Assembly (NCBI RefSeq): GCF_029024625.1
Contig: NZ_CP118953.1
Location: 744,001-808,000 of the forward strand
Reading direction: 5' to 3'
DNA from: Staphylococcus chromogenes
GTDB lineage: Bacteria > Bacillota > Bacilli > Staphylococcales > Staphylococcaceae
DNA: 64,000 nucleotides
Shown here: positions 38,300 to 46,999 of the stretch, piece by piece
Layout: each line of letters starts with the position of its first letter
Numbering within the stretch: the first letter of the stretch is position 1
Made by a program: the position numbers and the translations under genes
Notes under the pieces: model-generated
The model's input: the letters and a program-made list of their open reading frames with translations, nothing else
Database searches by the model: none
Told to the model about the DNA's origin: nothing

Positions 38300-39896
38300 G
38301 GTCAAACGACTCAACATGTTGTTTTGCATTTTGATAGATTGTGAGCGGAAAGTCCATAATACGGATTAATTCAAGTGCGTTACGTGTATTTGCAGGCCCT
38401 TTTTTAATTGTGTAATCAAAATGAATCGCATTTTGCTGAATTGTTTCGTTAAAATGATAATTTGCATAAATAGGATGAAGTTGACGGGTTAATTCAATAT
38501 CATGTGTGGCTGCGATGACTTTAATTCCTTGAAATTGCGCCAAATATTCAAGAACGGCTTGTGAAGCGGCGATACGTTCTGCAGTATTTGTGCCTTTAAA
38601 AATTTCATCGATAAAAAAATAGTGTGGAATGGACGCATCGAAGTTTAATAAACGCCTTAATGATTTAATTTCTGCCATAAAGTAACTATCACCAGAAAGT
38701 ACGTCATCAGCGTTTGCCATAGTCGTTTTCACAATGCCAGGCTGATAATGAAATTGTTGTGCCGTAACAGTTTGAACCGCTTGGGCAAGAATTAAATTTA
38801 GGGCGATGGCTTTCATAAACGTCGACTTTCCAGACGCATTAGAGCCTGTCAGTAACACATTTTGGGTAAAGTCAAAGTCATTTGGTACAGCTTGTTCAAT
38901 TAACGGATGTGTCAAACCTTTAAATTTTAAATTGGATTTAACGATGGGGGTTTGGCAATTTTCATGATGATAGCGCCATTGTTTCACAGATAACAACGTA
39001 TCTAATTCTCCAATATATCGATAACAAGCGTGTATTGTTTCTTCGTTTTCTTTAAATCGACGAACTAATAGGTGATATAAATGAATATCAATTAAAAAAA
39101 TGTATTTAAATAATAAAACAAAATACCCCGGAATCGTCGTCACTTTTACGAGTAAAAAGCGCCAACGATTAACACGATTGAGTTGATTTAATGAATAGTG
39201 AAAAGGTAACGACAAATTTAATTTAGTTAAAGCATTAACAGTATAGATTACACGTCCTGTAAAAAATAAATTTTCCATATTTCGATCAATGACGTGATTA
39301 AATCTCATACTAATGACCATATTTAATATTAAAGAAAATAAAAAGGCAAAAATGCTTGTCGGTATATGAATAAAGCCAATAAGTACACTAAGAATCGGTA
39401 AAAAAGATAAGAAATAATAGAACCAATGAAACCGTGTCACGAACGCTTTCCAATGATATTTAGGGTAATGTTGCTTACCAAATTGTGCGAGCAACGTGAC
39501 AATTTTTTCATGAAGTGTTGCATTCTTCTCAACTTGTGACCATATGTCAAACTGTTTTAATGTCGTTTGTAAGCGCAATACATGATATAAGTGATTTTCT
39601 CCAATAGAAGTATATGTATAATTCATCTTATGAAAAAGGGCATCCATATTTAAGTCGGACCATGTTTTATCATCTATCCAAAATGATTCATTCTTAGCTT
39701 TTTTTGTAAGTGAAGGATACATCTGATAATAAGTATCGTAGAAAGCGTATGGACGTTCTAAATCATCAAAAATATGTTTATGTTTTAAATGAGATTGAAT
39801 AGACTTGCGAAATAAAATGCGCTGTCTAAGTTCTGTAATCCCCATCACAGAAAGCATGAGTAAAATTAATATTGATAAGAAAATATAATTGGCCAT
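38274..39896 (-). CDS. MutS-family ATPase with N-terminal membrane segments
   Basis: The 540-residue protein has a short N-terminal hydrophobic helix (MANYIFLSILILLMLSVMG), two more hydrophobic segments around residues 160-200, and a C-terminal MutS-type ATPase. The ATPase has Walker A GSNASGKSTFMKA, the MutS segment FFIDEIFKGTNTAERIAAS and ATHDIELT. It lacks the mismatch-recognition domain of MutS1 and the Smr domain of MutS2, so mismatch repair should not be assumed. ATG 39896 follows AAAGGAT. The ATG at 39917 would overlap that site. The last codons form part of the terminator with tsaD. Confidence 0.85.
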   Translation of the reverse strand: MANYIFLSILILLMLSVMGITELRQRILFRKSIQSHLKHKHIFDDLERPYAFYDTYYQMYPSLTKKAKNESFWIDDKTWSDLNMDALFHKMNYTYTSIGENHLYHVLRLQTTLKQFDIWSQVEKNATLHEKIVTLLAQFGKQHYPKYHWKAFVTRFHWFYYFLSFLPILSVLIGFIHIPTSIFAFLFSLILNMVISMRFNHVIDRNMENLFFTGRVIYTVNALTKLNLSLPFHYSLNQLNRVNRWRFLLVKVTTIPGYFVLLFKYIFLIDIHLYHLLVRRFKENEETIHACYRYIGELDTLLSVKQWRYHHENCQTPIVKSNLKFKGLTHPLIEQAVPNDFDFTQNVLLTGSNASGKSTFMKAIALNLILAQAVQTVTAQQFHYQPGIVKTTMANADDVLSGDSYFMAEIKSLRRLLNFDASIPHYFFIDEIFKGTNTAERIAASQAVLEYLAQFQGIKVIAATHDIELTRQLHPIYANYHFNETIQQNAIHFDYTIKKGPANTRNALELIRIMDFPLTIYQNAKQHVESFDHKNTDAQY

Positions 39897-40231
39897 ATAA
39901 ATTACAATCCTTTGCAATGAGATAGAAAAATTATTGATGTATATATTTATTTTAACATAAGAATGTTCACGAAGTTATTCGTAATTTGTCAATAGGGAAC
40001 ATGCGTACTTATGCACAATTTGTTAACAAGTTGTGCATAAAATAGTTAATTTTAAGTGATGTTCTGTTGATAAGGTGTGTATATACAAGAGGTAGAGGAT
40101 GTGAAATATTGTGGATAACTAGGATAAGTGTGTGGATAGCTTTTATATCAAGTAATCATAAAGTAGTTGATTGTCTATAAAATGTGAGGATAAAAAAATC
40201 CAGAGTATAAAATTTTACTCTGGATGAGGGG
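39897..40231. other. Intergenic region with clustered DnaA-box-like 9-mers
   Basis: These 335 bases hold no gene. Four DnaA-box-like sequences occur between 40009 and 40139: TTATGCACA at 40009 (+), its inverse at 40032, a perfect TTATCCACA on the minus strand at 40110-40118, and CTATCCACA on the minus strand at 40131-40139. The last two are 21 bases apart. The promoter of the MutS-like gene must also lie at the left end. Confidence 0.6.
40191..40225 (-). terminator. Terminator of the ABC-F gene
   Basis: ATCCAGAGTA (40198-40207) pairs with TACTCTGGAT (40216-40225). On the minus strand the stem is followed by TTTTTTTA. Confidence 0.88.
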
Positions 40232-42172
40232 TTAATTTTCATATTCGCTTAACATAAGTTGTAATTCTTCCCATTGTTGCATCGTTTGTTCAAACTTTTG
40301 TTCGAGGTCAGTTCGCTCATTTGCTAATCGTGTTGTTTCTTCATAATTATTAATGACCTCTTCTGATGCCATAAGCGTATCAATAGAGGCAATTTCACTT
40401 TCGTAGGTCGTAATGAGCGCTTCGTTTTCTTCAATTTGGCGTTCTAATTTTCGTTTTTCACGCCTTAACGCTTTTTGGTCTTGATAATCGTTTGTTGGTT
40501 GTTCGGTCGTCGCCGATTCAGTAACATCTTGTTGTGCGTGATGCTCTGAAAAAGCACGTTGTTGTGCGATTTTTTCTAAATAATAAGCATAATCCCCTTG
40601 AATAAATTGACCGCCATTAGCATCTAAATCAAAAATTTTATTGGCTAAGGCATTGATAAAGTAACGATCATGTGAAACGAAGATTAAGGTGCCTTCAAAG
40701 TTTTGTAAAGCTTGTTCTAACATTTCTTTGGAATCAATATCCAAATGGTTTGTAGGTTCATCCAGTATTAAAACATTATTTCTTTCCAACATTAAAAGGG
40801 CGAGTTGAAGGCGTGCTTTTTCTCCACCAGATAAATCATTGATGACCTTTTTAACATCTTCTTGTGTGATTAGGAATCGACCTAATACGGCACGCACATC
40901 TTTTTCTGGCATTTCTCGGTATTGGTCCCACACAAAATCTAAGATGGATTTATTAGATTTGAATTCTGCTTGTTTTTGATCATAATAGCCTACTTTTAAA
41001 TTAGAACCACGTTGAATCGTTCCAGCAATTGCAGGAATTTTTAAAGCCAATGTTTTGATAAAAGTAGATTTTCCTACACCATTAGGGCCGATGATACCAA
41101 TACGGTCTCCTTTACTAATTTCTAAGGAAATCGGTTGTGTAATAGGGGAGGAGTAGCCGATTTCTAAATCTTTAATGTGCATCACATCATTACCTGTATT
41201 CCGATCAAAATCAAATTGGATATTCGCACTTTTAGCATCAAGCATTGGTTTTTCAATAAGTTCCATTTTTTCTAATTGTTTTCTGCGACTTTTAGCCATA
41301 CCACTTGTGGATGCACGCGTAATATTTTTGTCAACGAAGGTTTCAAGCCTTTTAATATCTGCTTGCTGACGTTCATACTCTGCCATACGTTTTTCATAGT
41401 ATTGATCACGAAGTTGAACATATTTTGCATAATTCCCTTTGTAGTGTTTCACTTCTCCTAAAGCGACGTCATAAACTTGTGTCACAATTTTATCTAGGAA
41501 ATAGCGATCGTGTGAAATGATGACTATCGCACCACTAAAATATCTTAAATAATCTTCAAGCCATTCAGTCGTTTCCATATCAAGATGGTTCGTTGGTTCA
41601 TCTAATAGAAGCAAATCAGGTTCACTTAATAGCATTTGTGCAAGTGACAGACGAGTTTTTTGCCCGCCACTAAAATCGTTGATAGGTCGATGATAGTCTT
41701 TCTCTGTAAAATCTAAACCATTCAAAACAGTCTTGATTTTACTTTCATATTGGTAGCCTTCCATTTTCTCAAATTGATTTGATAACAGTTCATAACGTTT
41801 GAGATGTTCTTGATAGCCTTCTGTCTCATAACGATCGGCATTTTGACTTAACCAATCGGTTTCTTGTTGCATCTTTTGTGCAATTGACTTAACTTCTTGG
41901 AAAGGCTTTGCCATTTCTTCAAAAACAGTTTCATCTGTATTTAACGTCATTTGCTGAGTAAGATATCCTAATTTTAAGCCTTTTACTTTTGAAATATGCC
42001 CACTATCATAGTCATCAACGCCCGCAATTATTTTCATAAGTGTAGATTTACCTGCGCCATTTCTACCGACAATGCCGATGCGTTCTCCTGTTTTTACTTC
42101 GAAATTGACATGACTAAAAATTTCTTCCCCATCAAAGGATTTTGAGAGTTGACTTAATTGCATTAATATCAT
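40232..42172 (-). CDS. ABC-F family ATPase (YdiF-like)
   Basis: ABC-F proteins act at the ribosome rather than in transport. The 646-residue protein has two ABC domains: Walker A GRNGAGKST at residues 36-44 and GPNGVGKST in the second, signature motifs FSGGQKTRL and LSGGEKARL, and Walker B LLLLDEPTNHLD and LILDEPTNHLD. A linker separates them and a charged coiled coil occupies about residues 560-646. The C-terminal coiled coil suggests the YdiF/Uup-like branch, not a known antibiotic-protection type. ATG 42172 follows AAAGGAG by 7 bases. Confidence 0.9.
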   Translation of the reverse strand: MILMQLSQLSKSFDGEEIFSHVNFEVKTGERIGIVGRNGAGKSTLMKIIAGVDDYDSGHISKVKGLKLGYLTQQMTLNTDETVFEEMAKPFQEVKSIAQKMQQETDWLSQNADRYETEGYQEHLKRYELLSNQFEKMEGYQYESKIKTVLNGLDFTEKDYHRPINDFSGGQKTRLSLAQMLLSEPDLLLLDEPTNHLDMETTEWLEDYLRYFSGAIVIISHDRYFLDKIVTQVYDVALGEVKHYKGNYAKYVQLRDQYYEKRMAEYERQQADIKRLETFVDKNITRASTSGMAKSRRKQLEKMELIEKPMLDAKSANIQFDFDRNTGNDVMHIKDLEIGYSSPITQPISLEISKGDRIGIIGPNGVGKSTFIKTLALKIPAIAGTIQRGSNLKVGYYDQKQAEFKSNKSILDFVWDQYREMPEKDVRAVLGRFLITQEDVKKVINDLSGGEKARLQLALLMLERNNVLILDEPTNHLDIDSKEMLEQALQNFEGTLIFVSHDRYFINALANKIFDLDANGGQFIQGDYAYYLEKIAQQRAFSEHHAQQDVTESATTEQPTNDYQDQKALRREKRKLERQIEENEALITTYESEIASIDTLMASEEVINNYEETTRLANERTDLEQKFEQTMQQWEELQLMLSEYEN

Positions 42173-42256
42173 GTTCTAACTCCTTTCATTCTTGTTTATT
42201 GTACAACAAAGTAAAAAGGTATCAAATAGATTAAGTTCCTTTAAAACGGGAATTCG

Positions 42257-42441
42257 GGTATAATAAGTAATGAATAAAGTTGGTGAATTTTTTAACAATG
42301 CTATGATTTTAAGTCAAATTGTAATTGCAATGATAATGACTTCATGTGCCTAATGATGTTCAAGTTCATCAAATTGATTTAGGTGTCGAGTTACAATCAT
42401 TAATTTTCTTTATGAAAAATTATGGTAAAGAACAGGAATAA
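42257..42441 (+). pseudogene. rex: Remnant of rex, redox-sensing transcriptional repressor
   Basis: The last 32 codons in frame (42346-42441) read [23 protein letters not shown] then KNYGKEQE. This is the C-terminal end of the NADH-sensing repressor Rex, which I recognise from the conserved HHIDLxVELQSL region. Upstream, in another frame, a 27-codon piece (42270-42353) ends in stop and shows only vague Rex-like character. The DNA-binding and Rossmann domains are gone. A TATAAT (42259-42264) and a terminator (42479-42508) remain. Rex lies next to the ABC-F gene in S. aureus as I remember it, which supports the identification. Confidence 0.7.
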
Positions 42442-42478
42442 AGGTTGACAATAATCAATTTCATACAATAAGCGTTAC

Positions 42479-42508
42479 GGGTTGAGTACAATTTCAACCC
42501 ATTTTTTT
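42479..42508 (+). terminator. Terminator after the rex remnant
   Basis: GGGTTGA (42479-42485) pairs with TCAACCC (42494-42500), followed by ATTTTTTT. It appears intact although the gene before it is not. Confidence 0.8.
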
Positions 42509-42549
42509 ATAAAATACACATGATGATACAGGTTATCATAAAGAAACTC

Positions 42550-42577
42550 TTGATTAATCAAACATATTTGATATAAT
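42550..42577 (+). promoter_or_regulatory. Promoter of the tsuA-tusA pair with adjacent palindromes
   Basis: TTGATT (42550-42555) and TATAAT (42572-42577) are 16 bases apart. Just upstream is the inverted repeat ATGATA-N5-TATCAT (42523-42539). Just downstream is TTATC-GG-GATAA near 42590. These may be operator sites for an unknown regulator. Confidence 0.5.
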
Positions 42578-42612
42578 TCTTATCATAATTATCGGGATAA
42601 GGAGAGAGTGAC

Positions 42613-43695
42613 ATGGTATGGACAATTTTTAGTGGACTTATTGTAGGAGTTCTCCTCGGTTTTGTCATGCAACGTACCCGTTTTTGTTTAACAGGGGGAT
42701 TCCGAGATATGTATGTGCAGAAAAATAATAAAATGTTTTATGCCTTACTCATCGCTATCGCAATTCAGGCGTTAGGGATTTATATATTAAATATTATGGG
42801 CATCATTACAATTGATAACGGCACATTTCCTATTATCGGCACAATTATCGGTTCATTTATTTTTGGCATTGGGATTATTTTAGCAGGAGGATGTGCAACA
42901 GGAACGTATTATAGAGCAGGAGAAGGACTCATTGGAAGTTGGATTGCGCTAGTGATGTATGGTCTTTTTGCTGCGATTACGAAAAATGGCGTATTGGCGC
43001 CTGTTTTAAATCAAATCAATAGTCAAACTGTAACGAATGCGGATATGGCACAATCGACTGGAATACCAGGTTGGGTGTTTTTACTCATTTTAATTTTAGT
43101 GACACTATTTGTCGTAATAAAAACATTACGCCAACCGAAACCTAAGATTGCTATTCCCAAATTAAAGCCTAAGTTTAGTGGCGTGCGCCATTTTCTGTTT
43201 GAAAAACGTTTTCACCCGTTTGTCGCTGCTATTGCAGTGGGACTTATTGCATTACTTGCTTGGCCTATGTCAGGGTCAACAGGGCGAGACGGAGGTCTTG
43301 GAATTACGACGCCATCTTCTAATATTGTGATGTTTTTAACTACTGGAGACGTGTCAGTTGTCGATTGGGGAGTATTTCTAGTTATAGGTATCTTCTTTGG
43401 CTCTTATATTGCGGCACGAGGTTCTCGTGAATTTGCGTGGCGTTTACCTGATAAAAAAACAATACGTAATAGTGCAATTGGTGGTACTTGCATGGGCTTT
43501 GGCGCGGCAGTAGCTGGAGGTTGTTCTATTGGAAATGGTTTAGTGGCAACAGCTGCATTATCATGGCAAGGATGGATTGGGTTAATATTTATGATTTTAG
43601 GCACTTGGTTTATGAGTTATTTCATGTTTGTTCGTCCAATGAAAGCCGCACGACGTCAAAATATGACAAAAACACAAACGGTCAGTGTTTCTTAA
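42613..43695 (+). CDS. YeeE/YedE-family transporter, probably thiosulfate uptake (TsuA-like)
   Basis: This 360-residue membrane protein has about nine hydrophobic segments and two internal repeats. Each repeat has a cysteine loop: AGGCATGTYYRAGEG (about 95-109) and AGGCSIGNGLV (about 300-310). Such cysteines carry thiosulfate through TsuA proteins. The next gene encodes a TusA-like sulfur carrier, the usual TsuA-TsuB arrangement, so sulfur import is likely, although selenium or other sulfur species cannot be excluded. ATAAGGAGA precedes the ATG. Confidence 0.88.
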   Translation: MVWTIFSGLIVGVLLGFVMQRTRFCLTGGFRDMYVQKNNKMFYALLIAIAIQALGIYILNIMGIITIDNGTFPIIGTIIGSFIFGIGIILAGGCATGTYYRAGEGLIGSWIALVMYGLFAAITKNGVLAPVLNQINSQTVTNADMAQSTGIPGWVFLLILILVTLFVVIKTLRQPKPKIAIPKLKPKFSGVRHFLFEKRFHPFVAAIAVGLIALLAWPMSGSTGRDGGLGITTPSSNIVMFLTTGDVSVVDWGVFLVIGIFFGSYIAARGSREFAWRLPDKKTIRNSAIGGTCMGFGAAVAGGCSIGNGLVATAALSWQGWIGLIFMILGTWFMSYFMFVRPMKAARRQNMTKTQTVSVS

Positions 43696-43716
43696 TTAAA
43701 AGAGGAGGTTAAAAGT

Positions 43717-43941
43717 ATGGTACATGAATTAGGAACAGTTGGAATGGTTTGTCCATTTCCACTGATTGAGGCACAAAAGAAAATGGAAGAATTGGCCATT
43801 GGTGATGAATTGAAAATCGATTTTGATTGCACGCAAGCCACAGAGGCAATTCCAAATTGGGCAGCTGAAAATGGCTATCCAGTCACAAATTATGAGCAAG
43901 TCGGCAATGCTGCTTGGACCATTACAGTTCAAAAAGCTTAA
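43717..43941 (+). CDS. TusA/SirA-family sulfur carrier protein
   Basis: This 74-residue protein has the family motif CPFPLIEAQKKM, with the persulfide-carrying Cys12. AGAGGAGG precedes the ATG. It is 21 bases after the YeeE-type transporter and is probably co-expressed to receive sulfur from imported thiosulfate. No partner enzyme is nearby. Confidence 0.92.
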   Translation: MVHELGTVGMVCPFPLIEAQKKMEELAIGDELKIDFDCTQATEAIPNWAAENGYPVTNYEQVGNAAWTITVQKA

Positions 43942-44281
43942 GCAAATTTAATTTTTAAGAGGACAAGAGTGTCCTTTAAAGTTAGAAAGCCATCAAAATT
44001 TAGCCTTAGATAAATTTTGATGGCTATTTTCGTATAAAAGTAGGATTGAAAGACATTTGAGCGTAGATAAGCACTTCCTTATTATTAATTATTGATCTTT
44101 GCAACGCACTCGTAAGTTATAAAAGAGGCGACGTTAAAAAGATTTCATTGAAAAACCAAAGAATATGATAAAATAACATAGAGCTTGAAAAGAACGTGAT
44201 AAGGCGTCCATTTCAGTACATACATAAACACCCTAGTATGAAGGGGTGCGACAATAGTTTTAAAGGAGGCAACTTAGTTTA
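43942..44281. other. Intergenic region before scrB
   Basis: These 340 bases contain a small hairpin (AGGAC/GTCCT near 43960), repeated hairpin copy 2 (43978-44030) and AT-rich sequence with possible -10 elements near 44165. No trace of the scrR repressor gene that precedes scrB in S. aureus was seen. Confidence 0.5.
43978..44030. repeat. Repeated hairpin element, copy 2
   Basis: The stem AGCCATCAAAATTTA (43988-44002) with its perfect complement (44011-44025) and the left flank AAAGTTAGAA are identical to copy 1 at 6469-6517. The 8-base loops differ. It lies 36 bases after the tusA stop and may end that transcript. Confidence 0.75.
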
Positions 44282-45766
44282 ATGGAACAATGGAGTCGCG
44301 AAAAGCGTTATCAAAAATTAGAAGATGTGCGTCAAGAGGAGTTAGATGAACTTAAAACGCGTGTGGCCGCATCTCCATTTCGGCAACATTATCACATACA
44401 ACCCGAAACAGGGTTACTCAATGACCCCAACGGCCTCATCTATTTCCAAGGTCAATATTTACTCTCTCATCAATGGTTTCCTTTAGGTCCGGTACATGGT
44501 TTGAAATATTGGTTTCACTACAAAGGAAAAAATTTGGTTGATTTCAAACCACAAGGTGTATTACTACATCCAGATACGGAATATGATCGTCACGGCGTTT
44601 ATAGCGGGAGTGCATTTGAGTTTAATGGGCAACTTTACTATATGTATACCGCTAACTTGAGGACAGCTACATGGGAACGAAAAAGTAGTCAAATGCTTGC
44701 GAAAGTTCATCCAGACGGTACGATTGAAAAGTTGACACAACCTGTAATTTCAGGACCTCCTGAAGGCTATACCGAACATTTTAGAGACCCTAAAGTATTT
44801 CTAAAAGATGGTCGTTTATATGCTGTGATAGGGGCACAAAGAGAAAATAAAACAGGGACAGTATTGGTTTATGAAGCGGTACATCCAGAAGAAACTTGGA
44901 TATTTAAAGGTGAAATCCAAACGGACCTCTCTTCCTTTGGATATATGTGGGAATGTCCTGATTATTTTCAAATCAATCAAAAAGACGTCCTTTTATTTTG
45001 TCCTCAAGGTTTAGAATCTGAAGATAACGATTATCAAAATATTTATCAAAGTGGATATATAATGGGGACGTTGGATTTTGAGACGCTACACTTTAAACAT
45101 GACGGTTTTGTTGAGTTAGATAATGGATTTGACTTTTATGCGCCACAAAGCTTTTTAGATGAGGCCAAACGCCGAGTTATCATTGGTTGGATGGGGCTTC
45201 CTGATACAGAATATCCTACTGATAAAGAAGGATGGGCACATTGTTTAACCGTGCCACGTATTTTAACGTATGAGGCAGGAGCATTGAAACAAAAACCACA
45301 TATGGATTTACGTAAACTACGCCATAATAAAGAAACAGCGCTCGGTTATGCGAATAAATTTATCAAACAACTTCATCCCTATGAAGGGGAACAATATGAA
45401 CTGATTGTCGATATATTAGAAAATGAAGCCTCAGCCATTGAGTTTCACTTAAGAGCATCAAAACAAGAAGCCACCATTATTCGTTACGACTCAAGAACAA
45501 AAGAAGTCTTATTAGATCGTTTTGACAGTGGTGAGCTCCCACATCCCGTAGAAGGGACAGTACGTGTGGCAAAGTTAAAATCAGACTTACAACAGTTACG
45601 CATTTTTGTAGATACATCAAGTATAGAAATCTTCTGTAATGAAGGTGAAAAAGTGTTAACTTCACGGATTTTCCCAAAACCAAATGCGAATAAAATTAAA
45701 GTTGTGACGGATTCTGGGCAAGTTTATTTGAAAATGACGAAATACGATCTTAAAAGCGAACAATAA
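44282..45766 (+). CDS. scrB: Sucrose-6-phosphate hydrolase (GH32)
   Basis: ScrB cleaves sucrose-6-phosphate to glucose-6-phosphate and fructose. The 494-residue protein has the GH32 nucleophile motif NDPNG (residues 47-51), the transition-state motif FRDPKVF, the acid/base motif ECPDYF and a C-terminal beta-sandwich. AAAGGAGG lies 10 bases before the ATG. There is no adjacent sucrose PTS or repressor gene, so uptake and control must be encoded elsewhere. It lies at the same side of agr as in S. aureus. Confidence 0.95.
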   Translation: MEQWSREKRYQKLEDVRQEELDELKTRVAASPFRQHYHIQPETGLLNDPNGLIYFQGQYLLSHQWFPLGPVHGLKYWFHYKGKNLVDFKPQGVLLHPDTEYDRHGVYSGSAFEFNGQLYYMYTANLRTATWERKSSQMLAKVHPDGTIEKLTQPVISGPPEGYTEHFRDPKVFLKDGRLYAVIGAQRENKTGTVLVYEAVHPEETWIFKGEIQTDLSSFGYMWECPDYFQINQKDVLLFCPQGLESEDNDYQNIYQSGYIMGTLDFETLHFKHDGFVELDNGFDFYAPQSFLDEAKRRVIIGWMGLPDTEYPTDKEGWAHCLTVPRILTYEAGALKQKPHMDLRKLRHNKETALGYANKFIKQLHPYEGEQYELIVDILENEASAIEFHLRASKQEATIIRYDSRTKEVLLDRFDSGELPHPVEGTVRVAKLKSDLQQLRIFVDTSSIEIFCNEGEKVLTSRIFPKPNANKIKVVTDSGQVYLKMTKYDLKSEQ

Positions 45767-45794
45767 AAATAGTTTCTATAATAAATCGAACTGA

Positions 45795-46038
45795 TGTATA
45801 AATAATTTCATGTATTTGATTATTCCATAAAGCCTCGCTTTTCTAGGCGCCTCACCTCTGCATGAAAACGTTACGAATGAAATGAGTTACGTATTCAGTA
45901 CACCTATGAACATATGTGAATAGGTGATCCATAGTTTAAGCTTGAGATAATCTCAAGCTTAAAATGGATTTTCGGTTTCGGCTAGATGCCTCAGAAGTCT
46001 CGGCTTAGGAACCAATCAAATACGCTATATTTATTCAC
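45795..46038. repeat. Imperfect foldback element between scrB and agrA
   Basis: The left end (from TGTATAAATA and GTATTTGATT at 45812, then TTCCATAAAGCC) is similar to the reverse complement of the right end (GTATTTGATT, then TTCCTAAGCC, 46023 downwards). The resulting inverted repeats are about 50 bases, around 200 bases. At the centre a perfect 13-bp palindrome (45935-45947 with 45951-45963) has a 3-base loop, and CACCTAT/ATAGGTG lies beside it. There is no ORF. It may be a MITE-like element or a structured RNA. The outer similarity is imperfect and judged by eye. Confidence 0.4.
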
Positions 46039-46212
46039 AAGCGTTATAAATTCTATTTTACGACTCAGTTTTACAGATTTAAGTAGTATTGAAATAACCA
46101 ATAACGTTCAAGAATTTATACTCTCACAACAAAAATGGAGTTAAGCAATTTATTATTACCTTAATTCCTTGATTTAATGTGACCAGTCCGATTTGACAGA
46201 GAACCTAAAAAT

Positions 46213-46250
46213 ACCCCCTTTTACTTGAAATAAGGACAAGTAAAAGGGGG
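46213..46250. terminator. Terminator of the agr operon
   Basis: CCCCCTTTTACTTG (46214-46227) pairs with CAAGTAAAAGGGGG (46237-46250). On the minus strand it follows the agrA stop and leads into TATTTTTA. Confidence 0.88.
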
Positions 46251-46262
46251 TTAATATTTTCA

Positions 46263-46985
46263 TTAATTTTTGATTTTCTTAATGTTTCTTACAGAGACAT
46301 AGCAAAACTCATCATTTTTAAAATAGACAATTCGATCTTTTGCATCCACATGCGTGATATTGTGGCGATTTAAGACAAAACTATTATGACATCGGAAAAA
46401 ACGATCATCGATTTGTGCTAATTCTCTTAAATTCCCATAAAATTCAATTTGACGATTATCTAAATGTGCAATAAGACGATGTGACTTTGGAGAGGATTCA
46501 AAAAACATAACATCGTCGTAATTCACATAAACAGAATTGCTCCCTTGTTTTAATTCCATTGTTTCAACCGTATTATCTTTCGTAAGCAAATCAAGACGTT
46601 TTAAAGCTGTTTCAAGACAATCAATGACTCGCGTGCGTAACTCATCGACGTCATCTTTAAAAATAAAATCCATGGCCGCCAACTTGTATACGAATGTTAA
46701 ATAGGTTAATTCACTATGACTTGTAACGAAAATAATATTACCAACAGGATCATGTTTTCTAATTTCGCTTCCTAACTTAATCCCATTAATATCAGACTCG
46801 AGTTGAATATCTAAAAAATAACAACCGATATCATTCATGTTTTTAGAAGCTTCGAGCAAAGCATAGGGATCACTCGTCGAAATTTCAATTTCCATAGGTT
46901 TTTCTTCAATCATAATATAATTTCGAATGATGGATTCCATTCGTTCTCTTTGTTTAGGATCATCTTCACAAATTAAAATTTTCAA
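46263..46985 (-). CDS. agrA: AgrA, quorum-sensing response regulator
   Basis: AgrA, once phosphorylated by AgrC, activates the divergent P2 and P3 promoters. The 240-residue protein has a receiver domain with phospho-acceptor Asp59 in YFLDIQL. It also has a C-terminal LytTR DNA-binding domain with FFESSPKSHRLIAH, GNLREL and FFRCHNSFVLNRHNI, which contains the redox-sensitive Cys near residue 199. The start is TTG 46985 behind AGGATGTGA. It is the last gene of agrBDCA. Confidence 0.97.
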   Translation of the reverse strand: MKILICEDDPKQRERMESIIRNYIMIEEKPMEIEISTSDPYALLEASKNMNDIGCYFLDIQLESDINGIKLGSEIRKHDPVGNIIFVTSHSELTYLTFVYKLAAMDFIFKDDVDELRTRVIDCLETALKRLDLLTKDNTVETMELKQGSNSVYVNYDDVMFFESSPKSHRLIAHLDNRQIEFYGNLRELAQIDDRFFRCHNSFVLNRHNITHVDAKDRIVYFKNDEFCYVSVRNIKKIKN

Positions 46986-46999
46986 ATGGGTTCACATCC

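Noticed and set aside
38274..39896. DNA mismatch repair MutS or MutS2
   Set aside because: The protein has membrane segments and lacks the MutS1 recognition domain and the MutS2 Smr domain. Only the ATPase half is MutS-like.
40009..40040. Palindrome TTATGCACAA-N12-TTGTGCATAA as a Rex operator
   Set aside because: The Rex site needs TTGTGAA/TTCACAA arms with a short spacer. These arms fit DnaA boxes better and further DnaA boxes lie beside them.
42270..42353. 27-residue hydrophobic frame starting at ATG 42270, possible small toxin
   Set aside because: It has no ribosome binding site and starts at the predicted transcript start. It is better explained as part of the decayed rex gene.
45863..45876. 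cre-like sequence TGAAAACGTTACGA after scrB
   Set aside because: It has one mismatch but lies downstream of scrB within the foldback region and is not near a promoter for a carbon-use gene.
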